A DNA stretch of 64,000 bases from positions 1-64,000 of the forward strand of contig VXNK01000001.1 of assembly GCA_009840595.1 (NCBI GenBank), given 5' to 3'. The position numbers and the translations under genes were made by a program. Positions within the stretch are counted from its first letter, which is position 1, and each line of letters begins with the position of its first letter. Positions 10,535 to 19,065 of the stretch are shown one piece after another. Source of the DNA: Rhodospirillaceae bacterium. GTDB lineage: Bacteria; Pseudomonadota; Alphaproteobacteria; Bin65. Below the pieces are notes generated by a model that was not told the origin of the DNA, did no database searches, and saw only the letters and a program-made list of their open reading frames with translations.

Positions 10535-11551
10535 ATGTCCGGCCCCCAGACCGTCGCCATGACCCTCGACGATATCGAGGACCTGGCCTTTCGCGCCCTC
10601 GTCGGAGCCGGCACCGCCGAAGCGAACGCGCGCTCGGTCGCCCGGTCCACCGCTGCGGCCCACGCGGACGGCGTGAACTCGCACGGGCTGCCCTATGTGC
10701 CGATCTATTGCGAGCATGTCCGCTGCGGCAGGGTGAAGGGCGATGCCGTACCGGCCGTCGACCGCCCCAAGCCGGCGGTGCTGGTCGTCGACGCCGGTAA
10801 CGGCTTCGCCCATCCGGCCATCGACGCCGGGTTCGAGCAATTGGTTCCGTTGGCGCGGGAGCAGGGGATCGCCTGCCTTGCGATCCGCAACTCCTACAAT
10901 TGCGGCGTTCTGGGCTGGCATTCCTTCAGGCTCGCCCGGCAGGGCCTGCTGGCGATCGGCTTTACCAACTCGCCGGCGGCCATCGCGCCGGCGGGCGGCG
11001 CCCGCAAGGTGATCGGCACCAACCCCTTCACGGTCGCGGCGCCGGACGGCGAGGGCGAGGTGCATGTCCTGATCGACCAGAGCGCCAGCGTCATCGCCCG
11101 CAGCGAGGTCATGCAGTTTGCGCGCCGCGGCGAGCCGATTCCCGAAGGCTGGGGCCTGGACGCCGACGGCCGTCCGACGACCGATCCGAAGGCGGCGCTG
11201 GCCGGCTCCATGCTGCCGAGCGGCGGCTACAAGGGTTTCGGCGTCGGTCTGATGGTCGAATTGTTCGCCGGGGCCGCGGCGGGCGCCACGCTGGGCATTC
11301 ATGCGAGCCCGTTTACCGGGACGGCGGGCGGACCGCCGGCAACCGGCCAGTTCTTTATCGCCGTCGAGGCGGAGACGACCTCCGGCGGCGCTTTCGGCGG
11401 GCGGGTGGCCGACCTGGTCGCCGCCATCGCGGACCAGCCGGGCGCCCGGGTCCACGGCGCCGGCCGCAAGGCCGCGCGGGCGCGGGCGGCCGCCGGCCCG
11501 ATCGATATCGATGCCGCCACGGTCGACAGGGTGCGCGCCCTGTCGGCCTGA
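10535..11551 (+). CDS. Ldh-family (malate/L-lactate dehydrogenase type 2) oxidoreductase
   Basis: HADGVNSHGLPYVPIY, ATDPKAALAGS-like TDPKAALAGSMLPSGGYKGFGV motifs of the LDH2/MDH2 family. Confidence 0.85.
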   Translation: MSGPQTVAMTLDDIEDLAFRALVGAGTAEANARSVARSTAAAHADGVNSHGLPYVPIYCEHVRCGRVKGDAVPAVDRPKPAVLVVDAGNGFAHPAIDAGFEQLVPLAREQGIACLAIRNSYNCGVLGWHSFRLARQGLLAIGFTNSPAAIAPAGGARKVIGTNPFTVAAPDGEGEVHVLIDQSASVIARSEVMQFARRGEPIPEGWGLDADGRPTTDPKAALAGSMLPSGGYKGFGVGLMVELFAGAAAGATLGIHASPFTGTAGGPPATGQFFIAVEAETTSGGAFGGRVADLVAAIADQPGARVHGAGRKAARARAAAGPIDIDAATVDRVRALSA

Positions 11552-11580
11552 ACTGCTATCCGTCAACGGAGGGACCGGAC

Positions 11581-12684
11581 ATGACCGGCACGTCCAGCAT
11601 CCGCGATGTCGCCATGAAAGGCGCCGGCTATTATTCCAGGTCGACGGCCGGCGCGAAGGACGTCATCGACAACGCGACGCCGATGGTGCTCGACGCCGCG
11701 GCCGCGCTGCCGATCCCCGGCGACGGCCGGCCGATCACGGTCGCGGACATGGGCTGCGCCGACGGCGGCACCTCGATGGAAATGATCGGCAAGGTGCTCC
11801 GGGCGCTGCGCCGGCGCGCGCCGGGCACGCCGATCCAGATGGTGTACACCGACCTTCCCCGGAACGATTTCAGCCAGCTGTTCCAGAACGTCCACGGCCT
11901 GACCGATCTGGAGAGCCCGCTGCTCGATATTCCGGAGGTCTACGTCTTTGCCAGCGGCACCACGTTCCACAAGGGCATCTTTCCGCCCGGCAGCCTGCAT
12001 CTCGGCTTTTCGGCCACCGCATCGCACTATATCAGCGAGAAGCCCTGCCCGATTCCGGACCATGTCCATATGGTCGGGGCCGGCGGTGCGGTGCGTGCCG
12101 CCTACGAGGCGCAGGGTGCCCGGGACCTCGAGGCGATGATGCTCCAGCGCGCCCGGGAGCTTGTCTCCGGCGGCCGGCTGGCCCTGTTCAATTTCGGCAT
12201 CGACGAGGCGGGCCGCTATCTCGGCAACACCGGCGGCGTCAGCATGTTCGATACGTTCAACGAACTGTGGCGGGACCTGGCCGGGCAGGGAGCGATCTCC
12301 CGGGACGAGTACCGCAACACCAATTTCGCGCAATGCTACCGCACCGTCGACCAGTTCTGCGCGCCGCTGACCGACGAGGAAAGCCCGGTTTACCGGGCCG
12401 GATTGCGGCTCAGCCATGTCGAGACCCGGGTCGTCCGCTGCCCGTACGAACGCGATTTCGCCGGCCATGGCGACGCCGCCAGGTTCGCCGCCGAATATAT
12501 CCCGACCCTGCGCTCCTGGAGCGAGCACACCTTCATGGCCGGCCTGTCGCCCGACCGCACCGCGGCGGAGCGGCAGGCCGTCGTCGACCGGTTTTACGAC
12601 AGCTACGAGGACAGGGTCCGGCGGAAGCCCGAAGGCCACGCCATGGACTATGTCCACATCTACCTGGTGTGCGAGAAGGTCTGA
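11581..12684 (+). CDS. SABATH-like (salicylate/jasmonate-type carboxyl) SAM-dependent methyltransferase
   Basis: MKGAGYYSRSTAG, VADMGCADGGTSMEMI, DLPRNDFSQLFQNV, FPPGSLHLGFSATASHYISEKPCPIPDHV match the SABATH layout (MxGxxSYxxNS, DLPxNDFNxLF, FPxxSLHxxxSxxxxHWLS). Confidence 0.75.
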   Translation: MTGTSSIRDVAMKGAGYYSRSTAGAKDVIDNATPMVLDAAAALPIPGDGRPITVADMGCADGGTSMEMIGKVLRALRRRAPGTPIQMVYTDLPRNDFSQLFQNVHGLTDLESPLLDIPEVYVFASGTTFHKGIFPPGSLHLGFSATASHYISEKPCPIPDHVHMVGAGGAVRAAYEAQGARDLEAMMLQRARELVSGGRLALFNFGIDEAGRYLGNTGGVSMFDTFNELWRDLAGQGAISRDEYRNTNFAQCYRTVDQFCAPLTDEESPVYRAGLRLSHVETRVVRCPYERDFAGHGDAARFAAEYIPTLRSWSEHTFMAGLSPDRTAAERQAVVDRFYDSYEDRVRRKPEGHAMDYVHIYLVCEKV

Positions 12685-12870
12685 CCGCCGCCGCCCGGCC
12701 GGTGGTGCTGCGTCAGGCCGGCGCCGCACACCCGGATTGCAGCGCCGGGCGGCGCCGGCCCATCCGGAAATTTGAACATTTTCCGCAGCGGGCTATGTTC
12801 TAGGGCGGTTCGGCCGGTCCGCGCCGGGCCGGCGACTGGCCGAACAGGGGAATTGCCCGGGAGCTTTTGC

Positions 12871-13182
12871 GTGGCCATCGACACGATAGATACCGAGGCC
12901 ATGGCGCGCAGTGCCGAAGAGGCCGCGCGGTTCCTGAAGACGATCGGCAATCCGAAGCGCATGCTGATCCTGTGTTATCTGGTGAACTGCGAACGCAACG
13001 TCATGGAGCTCGAGCAGCTGCTCGACGTACGGCAGTCCAGCATTTCGCAGGAACTGGCCCAGCTTCGCCGCAACGGCATGGTCGCGACGCGGCGCCGGCG
13101 CAGAAACATCTACTACCGGATCAGCGATCCCAAGGTCGAATCGATCATCGGCGCCGTCCATCAGGCGTTTTGCAACAGATAA
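12871..13182 (+). CDS. ArsR/SmtB-family regulator, BigR/SqrR/sHdrR-like
   Basis: Winged-helix FLKTIGNPKRMLILCYLV..VRQSSISQELAQLRRNGMVATRRRRRNIYYRI. GTG start with gggag upstream; Cys35 and Cys101 conserved-looking. Confidence 0.8.
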   Translation: MAIDTIDTEAMARSAEEAARFLKTIGNPKRMLILCYLVNCERNVMELEQLLDVRQSSISQELAQLRRNGMVATRRRRRNIYYRISDPKVESIIGAVHQAFCNR

Positions 13183-13326
13183 GCCGGAGTCCCGGCCGCA
13201 AAGAGCGGCTTTTCCTCCGGTCCGGGTACGAATTTGCTTCCAACAACGGCGGTCGCGGCCTAGCATAGAAGTGCAGGATCGGAGCGGATGCGGGTCCGTT
13301 CCGGCGCCGATAAATGGAGGAAGCCC

Positions 13327-13638
13327 ATGAAACAGCTATACGGCCCGGCGGTCGCCGGGCTCGCAGCCGCGGCTTTGATCGCCCTGGCGCCGGCCGGCGC
13401 TGCGGCGGAGTCGTCCGGCCGCAATCTGGCCCTCTCCTGCTTCAGCTGCCACGGCCCTGCCGGCAAGAGCCCGGATACGATCCCGGGGATTGCCGGCAAG
13501 AGCGCGGCCTTTATCGCCCAGGAGATGATCGCTTTCCGCGACGGCAAGCGGAAATCCTCGGTGATGATGCGCATAGGCAAGGGCTACACCGATGCCGAAA
13601 TCAAGGCGCTCGCCGGTTACATTTCCGGCCTGAAATAG
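13327..13638 (+). CDS. fccA: Small c-type cytochrome, flavocytochrome c sulfide dehydrogenase cytochrome subunit-like
   Basis: Signal peptide plus one CXXCH (CFSCH) and C-terminal Met region; immediately precedes fccB-like gene. Confidence 0.7.
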   Translation: MKQLYGPAVAGLAAAALIALAPAGAAAESSGRNLALSCFSCHGPAGKSPDTIPGIAGKSAAFIAQEMIAFRDGKRKSSVMMRIGKGYTDAEIKALAGYISGLK

Positions 13639-13649
13639 GAGTTCGCGAC

Positions 13650-14924
13650 ATGACAACACTGACACGACGCGAATTTGCTGCCGCGGCCGGCGCTTCGGCG
13701 GCTGCGTTTGCCGCGCCTGCCGTAGCGCAGGGCAAGGGCGGCCGGATCGTCGTGGTCGGCGGCGGCTTCGGCGGCGCCAGCGCGGCGAAATACGCCAAGA
13801 TGTTCGGCGGCGCTGCCGTTGAGGTGACGCTGATCGAGCCGAACAAGACCTTCTACACCTGCCCGTTCAGCAATCTGGTGCTGGGCGGCCTGCTGGAGAT
13901 CGGTGCGATCGGGCACGGCTTCGACGCGATGCGCAAGCACGGCGTCAAGGTCGTCCACGACATGGTGACCGGGGTCGACCATGCCAAGAAGACGGTGACG
14001 ACCGCCGGCGGCGCCTCGATCGGCTGGGACAAGCTGATCCTGTCGCCGGGAATCGACTTCCAGTGGGGCAAGATCAAGGGCTACGACGCGGCGGCGGCGG
14101 AAAAGATCCCGCACGCCTGGAAGGCCGGGCCGCAGACCGTCCTGCTGCGCAAGCAGCTCGAGGCGATGGAGGATGGCGGGGTCGTCGTTCTGGCGCCGCC
14201 GGCCAACCCGTTCCGCTGCCCGCCCGGGCCGTACGAGCGGGCCAGCATGATCGCCCACTATCTCAAGACCACGAAGCCGAAGTCCAAGGTCCTGATCGTC
14301 GATTCCAAGGACAAGTTTTCCAAGATGCCCCTGTTCATGGAGGGCTGGAAGAAAGTCTACGGGCCGATGATCGAGTTCATCCCGCAGAAGAAGGATGGCC
14401 CGGTGACCGAAGTGGATGTCGCCAACAACACGGTCATCACCGAGTTCGGCGCCAAGCACAAGGGCGCGGTGGTCAACCTGATCCCGCCGCAGAAAGCGGG
14501 CAAGGTGGCCGATATCGCCGGCGTGACGAGCAAATCGGGCTGGGCGCCGGTCGACCGGCGGACCTTCGCCTCGACGATGCAGAAGGACGTCTATGTGATC
14601 GGCGACGCCTCGATCGCTTCGCCGATGCCGAAGTCCGGCTTCTCGGCGAGCAGCCAGGGCAAGGTCGTGGCTGCCGGGGCGGTCGATTCGCTGGGCGGCA
14701 AGGCCGTGGCCGATCCGTCCTTCGCCAACACCTGCTACAGCCTGGTGGCGCCGGAATACGGCATTTCGGTCGCCAAGGTCTATGCTTGGCAGGGCGGCAA
14801 GCTGGTCGGCGTCAAGGGCTCCGGCGGCGTCAGCCCGAAGGGCGCGCCCGCGAGCTTCCGGGCCGAGGAAGCCCGCTATGCCCGCGGCTGGTACGCCAGC
14901 ATCGCGGCGGACATCTGGGGATAG
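13650..14924 (+). CDS. fccB: Flavocytochrome c sulfide dehydrogenase flavoprotein subunit (FccB/SoxF-like)
   Basis: Tat-like [32 protein letters not shown] motif; [13 protein letters not shown] redox Cys context. Confidence 0.85.
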   Translation: MTTLTRREFAAAAGASAAAFAAPAVAQGKGGRIVVVGGGFGGASAAKYAKMFGGAAVEVTLIEPNKTFYTCPFSNLVLGGLLEIGAIGHGFDAMRKHGVKVVHDMVTGVDHAKKTVTTAGGASIGWDKLILSPGIDFQWGKIKGYDAAAAEKIPHAWKAGPQTVLLRKQLEAMEDGGVVVLAPPANPFRCPPGPYERASMIAHYLKTTKPKSKVLIVDSKDKFSKMPLFMEGWKKVYGPMIEFIPQKKDGPVTEVDVANNTVITEFGAKHKGAVVNLIPPQKAGKVADIAGVTSKSGWAPVDRRTFASTMQKDVYVIGDASIASPMPKSGFSASSQGKVVAAGAVDSLGGKAVADPSFANTCYSLVAPEYGISVAKVYAWQGGKLVGVKGSGGVSPKGAPASFRAEEARYARGWYASIAADIWG

Positions 14925-14964
14925 CCCGGCCGGCCGTTTCCCGAACCGGGAACCGCGAGCAAAG

Positions 14965-14998
14965 AAGGGGCCGCCCGATCCGGGCGGCCCCTTTTCCT
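14965..14998. terminator. Strong Rho-independent terminator, possibly bidirectional
   Basis: GGGGCCGCCCG-ATC-CGGGCGGCCCC perfect stem followed by TTTTCCTT, preceded by A-rich AAAGAA; between convergent fccB and dsrE-like gene. Confidence 0.85.
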
Positions 14999-15014
14999 TG
15001 TCCTTGGCGCCGGG

Positions 15015-15467
15015 CTACGGCCGGATATAGCTCCAGCCCTGCTCCTGCAGTTCCATCAGGCGCACGACGCCCGAAGGCACCTTTTTCGCCTCGGCGACCA
15101 GCGTGACCGGTTTGCCGGCCTTCTTGCTCATCTTGCGGTGGGTGTTGCCGCAGGCCGAGAAGCGCAGGTCCGGATCGGCCAGACTCATCGCCGCGATGCG
15201 GCTCTTCACCGGCGAGGTATCGGCGCGCAGCATGTGCAGGCCGGGACCGTAGGCAACGATCTCGATCATCACCTTCTCGCCCTTGGCCGCATAATACTTG
15301 CGGACATTCTGGGCGTTGTTGAGCGCCATGTTCATCCGCTTGGTATCCCGGTCGTCGACATGGATCGCCACCTTGTGCACCTTCGCCTGGGCGTGGGCCG
15401 GGGCGAGAGAGAGCGGCGTGACGGCGAGCATCAGGCAGAACGCCAGGGCGGCAGCGAGAGGTTTCAT
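15015..15467 (-). CDS. Secreted DsrE/DsrF-like family protein
   Basis: Signal peptide; VHKVAIHVDDRDTKRMNMALNNAQNV and DLRFSACGNTHRKM typical of periplasmic DsrE-fold proteins. Confidence 0.7.
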   Translation of the reverse strand: MKPLAAALAFCLMLAVTPLSLAPAHAQAKVHKVAIHVDDRDTKRMNMALNNAQNVRKYYAAKGEKVMIEIVAYGPGLHMLRADTSPVKSRIAAMSLADPDLRFSACGNTHRKMSKKAGKPVTLVAEAKKVPSGVVRLMELQEQGWSYIRP

Positions 15468-15522
15468 CTTTCGGTCTCCGTAGTGAATGGATGTTGAGGG
15501 GCCGCGTTCGGCCCGGATGCCG

Positions 15523-16056
15523 CTAGAATTCGAGCAGATCCTGAATCGCTTCGATGCCCTCGACGGCGCAGTCGTGGTCCAGCTTGCCGCCGGGCGCGCC
15601 GGACACGCCGACGCCGCCGACGATCGAGCCCGCCGCCGTAACCCGGACTCCGCCGCCGACGAACAGCGCCTGGCCGATCTGGCGCACGCCGGGGTTGACC
15701 GTGCCGTCCTTGATCAGCCCGTACATCTCCCATGTATCGGTGCGGAACGACACGGCCGACCAGGCCTTGCGCCGCGCGGTCTCGACGGTATGGGCGCCGG
15801 CCAGCCGGTCGCGCAGCGCCACCTGCACGCCGCCGAACCGGTCCGTGACCACGACCGCGACCTGGTAGCCGCCCTTGCGGCAGGCTTCGAGCGTGGCCTG
15901 GGCCAGCGCGAGCGCCGTCTTCGGCGTCATCACCTTGAAGGTCGCCAGCGCCTTGTCCTCGGCGCCGGAGGAGGCCGCAAACGCGCCCGACAGCACCAAT
16001 GCGGCGGCGCCGGCCGCCATCCTCAAGAAACCCGTTCGCAATCGAGACATGGTCAT
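15523..16056 (-). CDS. Secreted GlcG/HbpS (DUF336) family heme-binding-like protein
   Basis: Signal peptide; ALALAQATLEACRKGGYQVAVVVTDRFGGVQVALRD and GGGVRVTAAGSIVGGVGVSGAPGG are GlcG/HbpS motifs; start at internal ATG 16056. Confidence 0.8.
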   Translation of the reverse strand: MTMSRLRTGFLRMAAGAAALVLSGAFAASSGAEDKALATFKVMTPKTALALAQATLEACRKGGYQVAVVVTDRFGGVQVALRDRLAGAHTVETARRKAWSAVSFRTDTWEMYGLIKDGTVNPGVRQIGQALFVGGGVRVTAAGSIVGGVGVSGAPGGKLDHDCAVEGIEAIQDLLEF

Positions 16057-16445
16057 CCTTTCGTCCTGCCCGCCGGGTCGCGTTGTGCGGCCGGCAGCTT
16101 TATCAGCAGCCGCTCCAGAAGCGGCCAGAAGAAGTCTTCGCCCGCATAGCCGACGAGCCGCCCGACCTCCCGGCCCCGGTGCCACAGCACGAAGGTCGGC
16201 GTATAGGCGATGCCGCGGACCGCGCGGTAGGCCGCCGGGACCGTGCGGTCGATATCGATCCGGCGCAGCGGCGCGATCCGGCCGAAGCGCGTCTTGCCAT
16301 AGGCGGGGCCGATCTCCTCGTGCCAGCGCTCGCACCATTCGCATGTCGCCGATTCGAACATCAGCAATTCCGCCGCGCGCGCCGGGGCGGCAGGGAGGCC
16401 TGCGGCAACTGCAACGGCCAGCAGCAAAATGCGGAAATTCGGCAT
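16053..16445 (-). CDS. soxS: SoxS-like periplasmic thioredoxin
   Basis: Signal peptide, CEWC redox motif, YTPTFVLWHRGREVGRLVGYAGEDFFWPLL resembles SoxS of sox clusters; divergent from soxX. Confidence 0.65.
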   Translation of the reverse strand: MPNFRILLLAVAVAAGLPAAPARAAELLMFESATCEWCERWHEEIGPAYGKTRFGRIAPLRRIDIDRTVPAAYRAVRGIAYTPTFVLWHRGREVGRLVGYAGEDFFWPLLERLLIKLPAAQRDPAGRTKG

Positions 16446-16514
16446 CGGTGCCCGCTGATTTTCGCCGGTTTCGCAGGGCGTCACACCCCTCGAACCGGCC
16501 ATTCGGATTAGCGC

Positions 16515-16542
16515 TTGTTAAATTAGAAAGTTTGAATATGAT
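16515..16542 (+). promoter_or_regulatory. Putative sigma70-like promoter of soxX operon with overlapping palindromic operator
   Basis: TTGTTA (16515-16520), 16-nt spacer, TATGAT (16537-16542); spacer holds ATTA-N8-GAAT (16522-16537). Confidence 0.5.
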
Positions 16543-16663
16543 ACCGCAACCCCGGCGGCGGGAAAGACCGGATTTGCGACAACTTTGCGGCTCCGGAACC
16601 GCGCCGGGAGCATCGGCTCCGCCGGCCGGAATGCCGGCGAGCCCCGGTCAGGAGGGCAGAGGT

Positions 16664-17152
16664 TTGAAGTTCGGTCGACGTGTCTTGACACCCCTTTTTG
16701 CAGCCGCGCTCGCGGTCGCTCCGTTCGCCGCGCAGCAGGCTCTCGCCCAGGGCAAGGCCCCGCTGGTCAAATACAAGGTCGTCGACGAAGACAGCATCCC
16801 CAAGTCGCTGACCGGCAAGCCGGGCGATCCGGAAAAAGGCAAGAAATGGGCGATCGCCGGCCGGCTGGGCCATTGCATTGCCTGCCACGTCATGCCGGTC
16901 GACGAGCCGTATATGGGCGAGGTCGGGCCGTCCCTGGTCGGCGTCGCGTCGCGCTACAGCGCCGGGCAGCTCCGGATGCTGATCGTCGATCCCAAGGTGG
17001 TTAACGAAGACACGATGATGCCGGCCTTCTACAAGGCCGATGGATTCCACCGGGTGCGCAAGGCTTTCGTCGGCAAGACGATGTTGAGCGCCGAGCAGGT
17101 GGAAGATATCGTTGCCTACCTCCTGACGCTCAAGGAAGAGGAAAAGCAGTAG
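16664..17152 (+). CDS. soxX: Sulfur oxidation c-type cytochrome SoxX
   Basis: TTG start with GGAGG upstream; signal peptide; CIACH heme motif; GEVGPSLVGVASRYSAGQLRMLIVDPKVVNEDTMMPAFY. Confidence 0.88.
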   Translation: MKFGRRVLTPLFAAALAVAPFAAQQALAQGKAPLVKYKVVDEDSIPKSLTGKPGDPEKGKKWAIAGRLGHCIACHVMPVDEPYMGEVGPSLVGVASRYSAGQLRMLIVDPKVVNEDTMMPAFYKADGFHRVRKAFVGKTMLSAEQVEDIVAYLLTLKEEEKQ

Positions 17153-17209
17153 CCATCCGCGCCGGCCGCCCGTCGCAGGCCGGCCCAACCAGGTAACAGG
17201 ACAGGAGCC

Positions 17210-17689
17210 ATGTCACAGACAGAAGTATCCGGCGGCGTGCATCGCCGCAGTTTCCTGATCGCCGCCGGCGCCGGCAGCGCCGCTTTCGCCGCCGCCCAGT
17301 TCGCGCCGGGCATCGCGCTGGCCGACAAGGCGCTGACCGAGCAGGCGATCAAGAAGGTCATCGGCGACAGGAAGCTGATCGAGGGCAGGGTGTCCATCGA
17401 CGGCCCCGAAATCGCCGAGAACGGCAACACGGTCCCGGTCGGCTTCGAGGTCGAGAGCAAGATGTCGGGCGGCGACATGGTCAAGGCCGTGCACGTTTTC
17501 GCCGAAGGCAATCCGCGCCCCGAGGTTGCGAATTTCTGGTTCTCCGCAGACAGCGGCGCCGCCCGCGGCGCGTTCCGGATGCGCATGGCCAAGACGCAGA
17601 ACCTCATCGCCGTGGCCGAAATGGCCGACGGCAAGGTTTATATGGGCAAGCGCCTGGTGAAAGTGACGATCGGCGGCTGCGGCGGCTGA
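17210..17689 (+). CDS. soxY: Thiosulfate oxidation carrier protein SoxY
   Basis: Tat-like HRRSFLIAAG; C-terminal VKVTIGGCGG swinging-arm motif. Confidence 0.95.
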   Translation: MSQTEVSGGVHRRSFLIAAGAGSAAFAAAQFAPGIALADKALTEQAIKKVIGDRKLIEGRVSIDGPEIAENGNTVPVGFEVESKMSGGDMVKAVHVFAEGNPRPEVANFWFSADSGAARGAFRMRMAKTQNLIAVAEMADGKVYMGKRLVKVTIGGCGG

Positions 17690-17764
17690 TCTCCCGCCGC
17701 CACGGCAGGACCGACATCAGGACACACATCGAGACGGACATCAGGACCGAGGGGAAACCGAACC

Positions 17765-18088
17765 ATGTCACGACCCCGCGTGCGCGTTCCGCGCAAGATC
17801 AAGAAGGGCGACACGGTCACCATCAAGACGCTGATTGCGCACAAGATGGAAACCGGCGTGCGCCGCAACAAGAAGACGGGCAAGCTGATCCCGCGCAAGA
17901 TCATCAACAGCTTCGAAGCCAAGATCGACGGCAAGACGGTGTTCAAGGCCGCCTTGCATCCGGCGGTCTCCTCCAACCCGTATATTTCGTTCGCGATCAG
18001 CCCGAAGAAGAGCGGGAAGATCGATTTCGTCTGGACGGAGGACGGCGGCAAGACCTTCACCAAATCGGCGAAATTCACGGTCGCCTGA
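17765..18088 (+). CDS. soxZ: Thiosulfate oxidation carrier complex protein SoxZ
   Basis: RPRVRVPRKIKKGDTVTIKTLIAHKMETG; directly follows soxY. Confidence 0.93.
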   Translation: MSRPRVRVPRKIKKGDTVTIKTLIAHKMETGVRRNKKTGKLIPRKIINSFEAKIDGKTVFKAALHPAVSSNPYISFAISPKKSGKIDFVWTEDGGKTFTKSAKFTVA

Positions 18089-18137
18089 CGGCGCGCCCGG
18101 AACTGCGCCCGACAACGAAAAGAGGCAGGAACCCCAG

Positions 18138-18980
18138 ATGTTGCGTATATCGATCGCTGCGGTCGCCCTTGCGGCGTTCGCCATCGGTGCCGTGTCCGGC
18201 GCCGCGGCAGACGACAAACCGCTCCAGCCTTGGGAGCGGAAGGAAAACCACGTCAAGCCGCCGAAGGGCAGCCCGCTCGACTATCTGGTCTCCGGCTACT
18301 GGTTCCGGACGCCGAAGACCCGGGCGTTGCAGGACGACGATTTCGAGAATCCGGCGTTCCTGTGGGTCGAACAGGCCGAAAGCGAATGGACGACTGTCGA
18401 CGGCAAGGCCGGCAAGTCCTGCTCCAGCTGCCACGATGCGGTCGAGAAGAGCATGAAGGGCGTGTCGGCCCGCTATCCGGTCTACTCCGCCAAGAACAAG
18501 AAGATGATGGCGATCACCCACCAGGTGAACTACTGCCGCGAAAACTACATGAAGGCCAAGAAGTGGAAGTGGGAATCCGACAAGATGCTCGGCATGACTT
18601 CCCTGATCGGTCTGCAGTCGCGCGGTATGCCGGTCAACGTGTCGATCGACGGGCCGGCGAAGAAGTTCTTCGAGGCGGGCGAGAAATTCTACCATCAGCG
18701 CCGCGGCCAGTTCGACCTGGCCTGCGTGCACTGCCACCAGGGGAATTTCGGCATGTACATCCGTGCCGATTTTTTGAGCCAGGGCCACTCCAACGGCTTC
18801 CCGACCTACCGGCTGAAATGGCAGAAGCTGGGCTCGCTGCACCGCCGGTTCCGCGGTTGCAACAACAATATCCGGGCGGTTCCCTACAAGCGCGGCTCGC
18901 CGGAATACACCAATCTGGAGCTGTATCTGGCGTGGCGCGGCCAGGGCCTGAAGGTCGAAGCGCCTTCGGTTCGCCAGTAG
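18138..18980 (+). CDS. soxA: Sulfur oxidation c-type cytochrome SoxA (two heme motifs)
   Basis: Signal peptide; CXXCH motifs CSSCH and CVHCH; RRFRGCNNNIRA Cys-ligand motif. Confidence 0.93.
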   Translation: MLRISIAAVALAAFAIGAVSGAAADDKPLQPWERKENHVKPPKGSPLDYLVSGYWFRTPKTRALQDDDFENPAFLWVEQAESEWTTVDGKAGKSCSSCHDAVEKSMKGVSARYPVYSAKNKKMMAITHQVNYCRENYMKAKKWKWESDKMLGMTSLIGLQSRGMPVNVSIDGPAKKFFEAGEKFYHQRRGQFDLACVHCHQGNFGMYIRADFLSQGHSNGFPTYRLKWQKLGSLHRRFRGCNNNIRAVPYKRGSPEYTNLELYLAWRGQGLKVEAPSVRQ

Positions 18981-19000
18981 GCTTTATCGAAACGCCGTTG

Positions 19001-19041
19001 AGGGGCGGTCGGGCCGGCAGGCCGGCCGCCCTTTTCGTTTG
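19001..19041 (+). terminator. Possible hairpin/attenuator between soxA and soxB
   Basis: GGGCGGTCGGGCCGGC-A-GGCCGGCCGCCC imperfect stem followed by TTTTCGTTT. Confidence 0.45.
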
Positions 19042-19065
19042 GGGCGTTCGGGGAGGGGAAACCTG

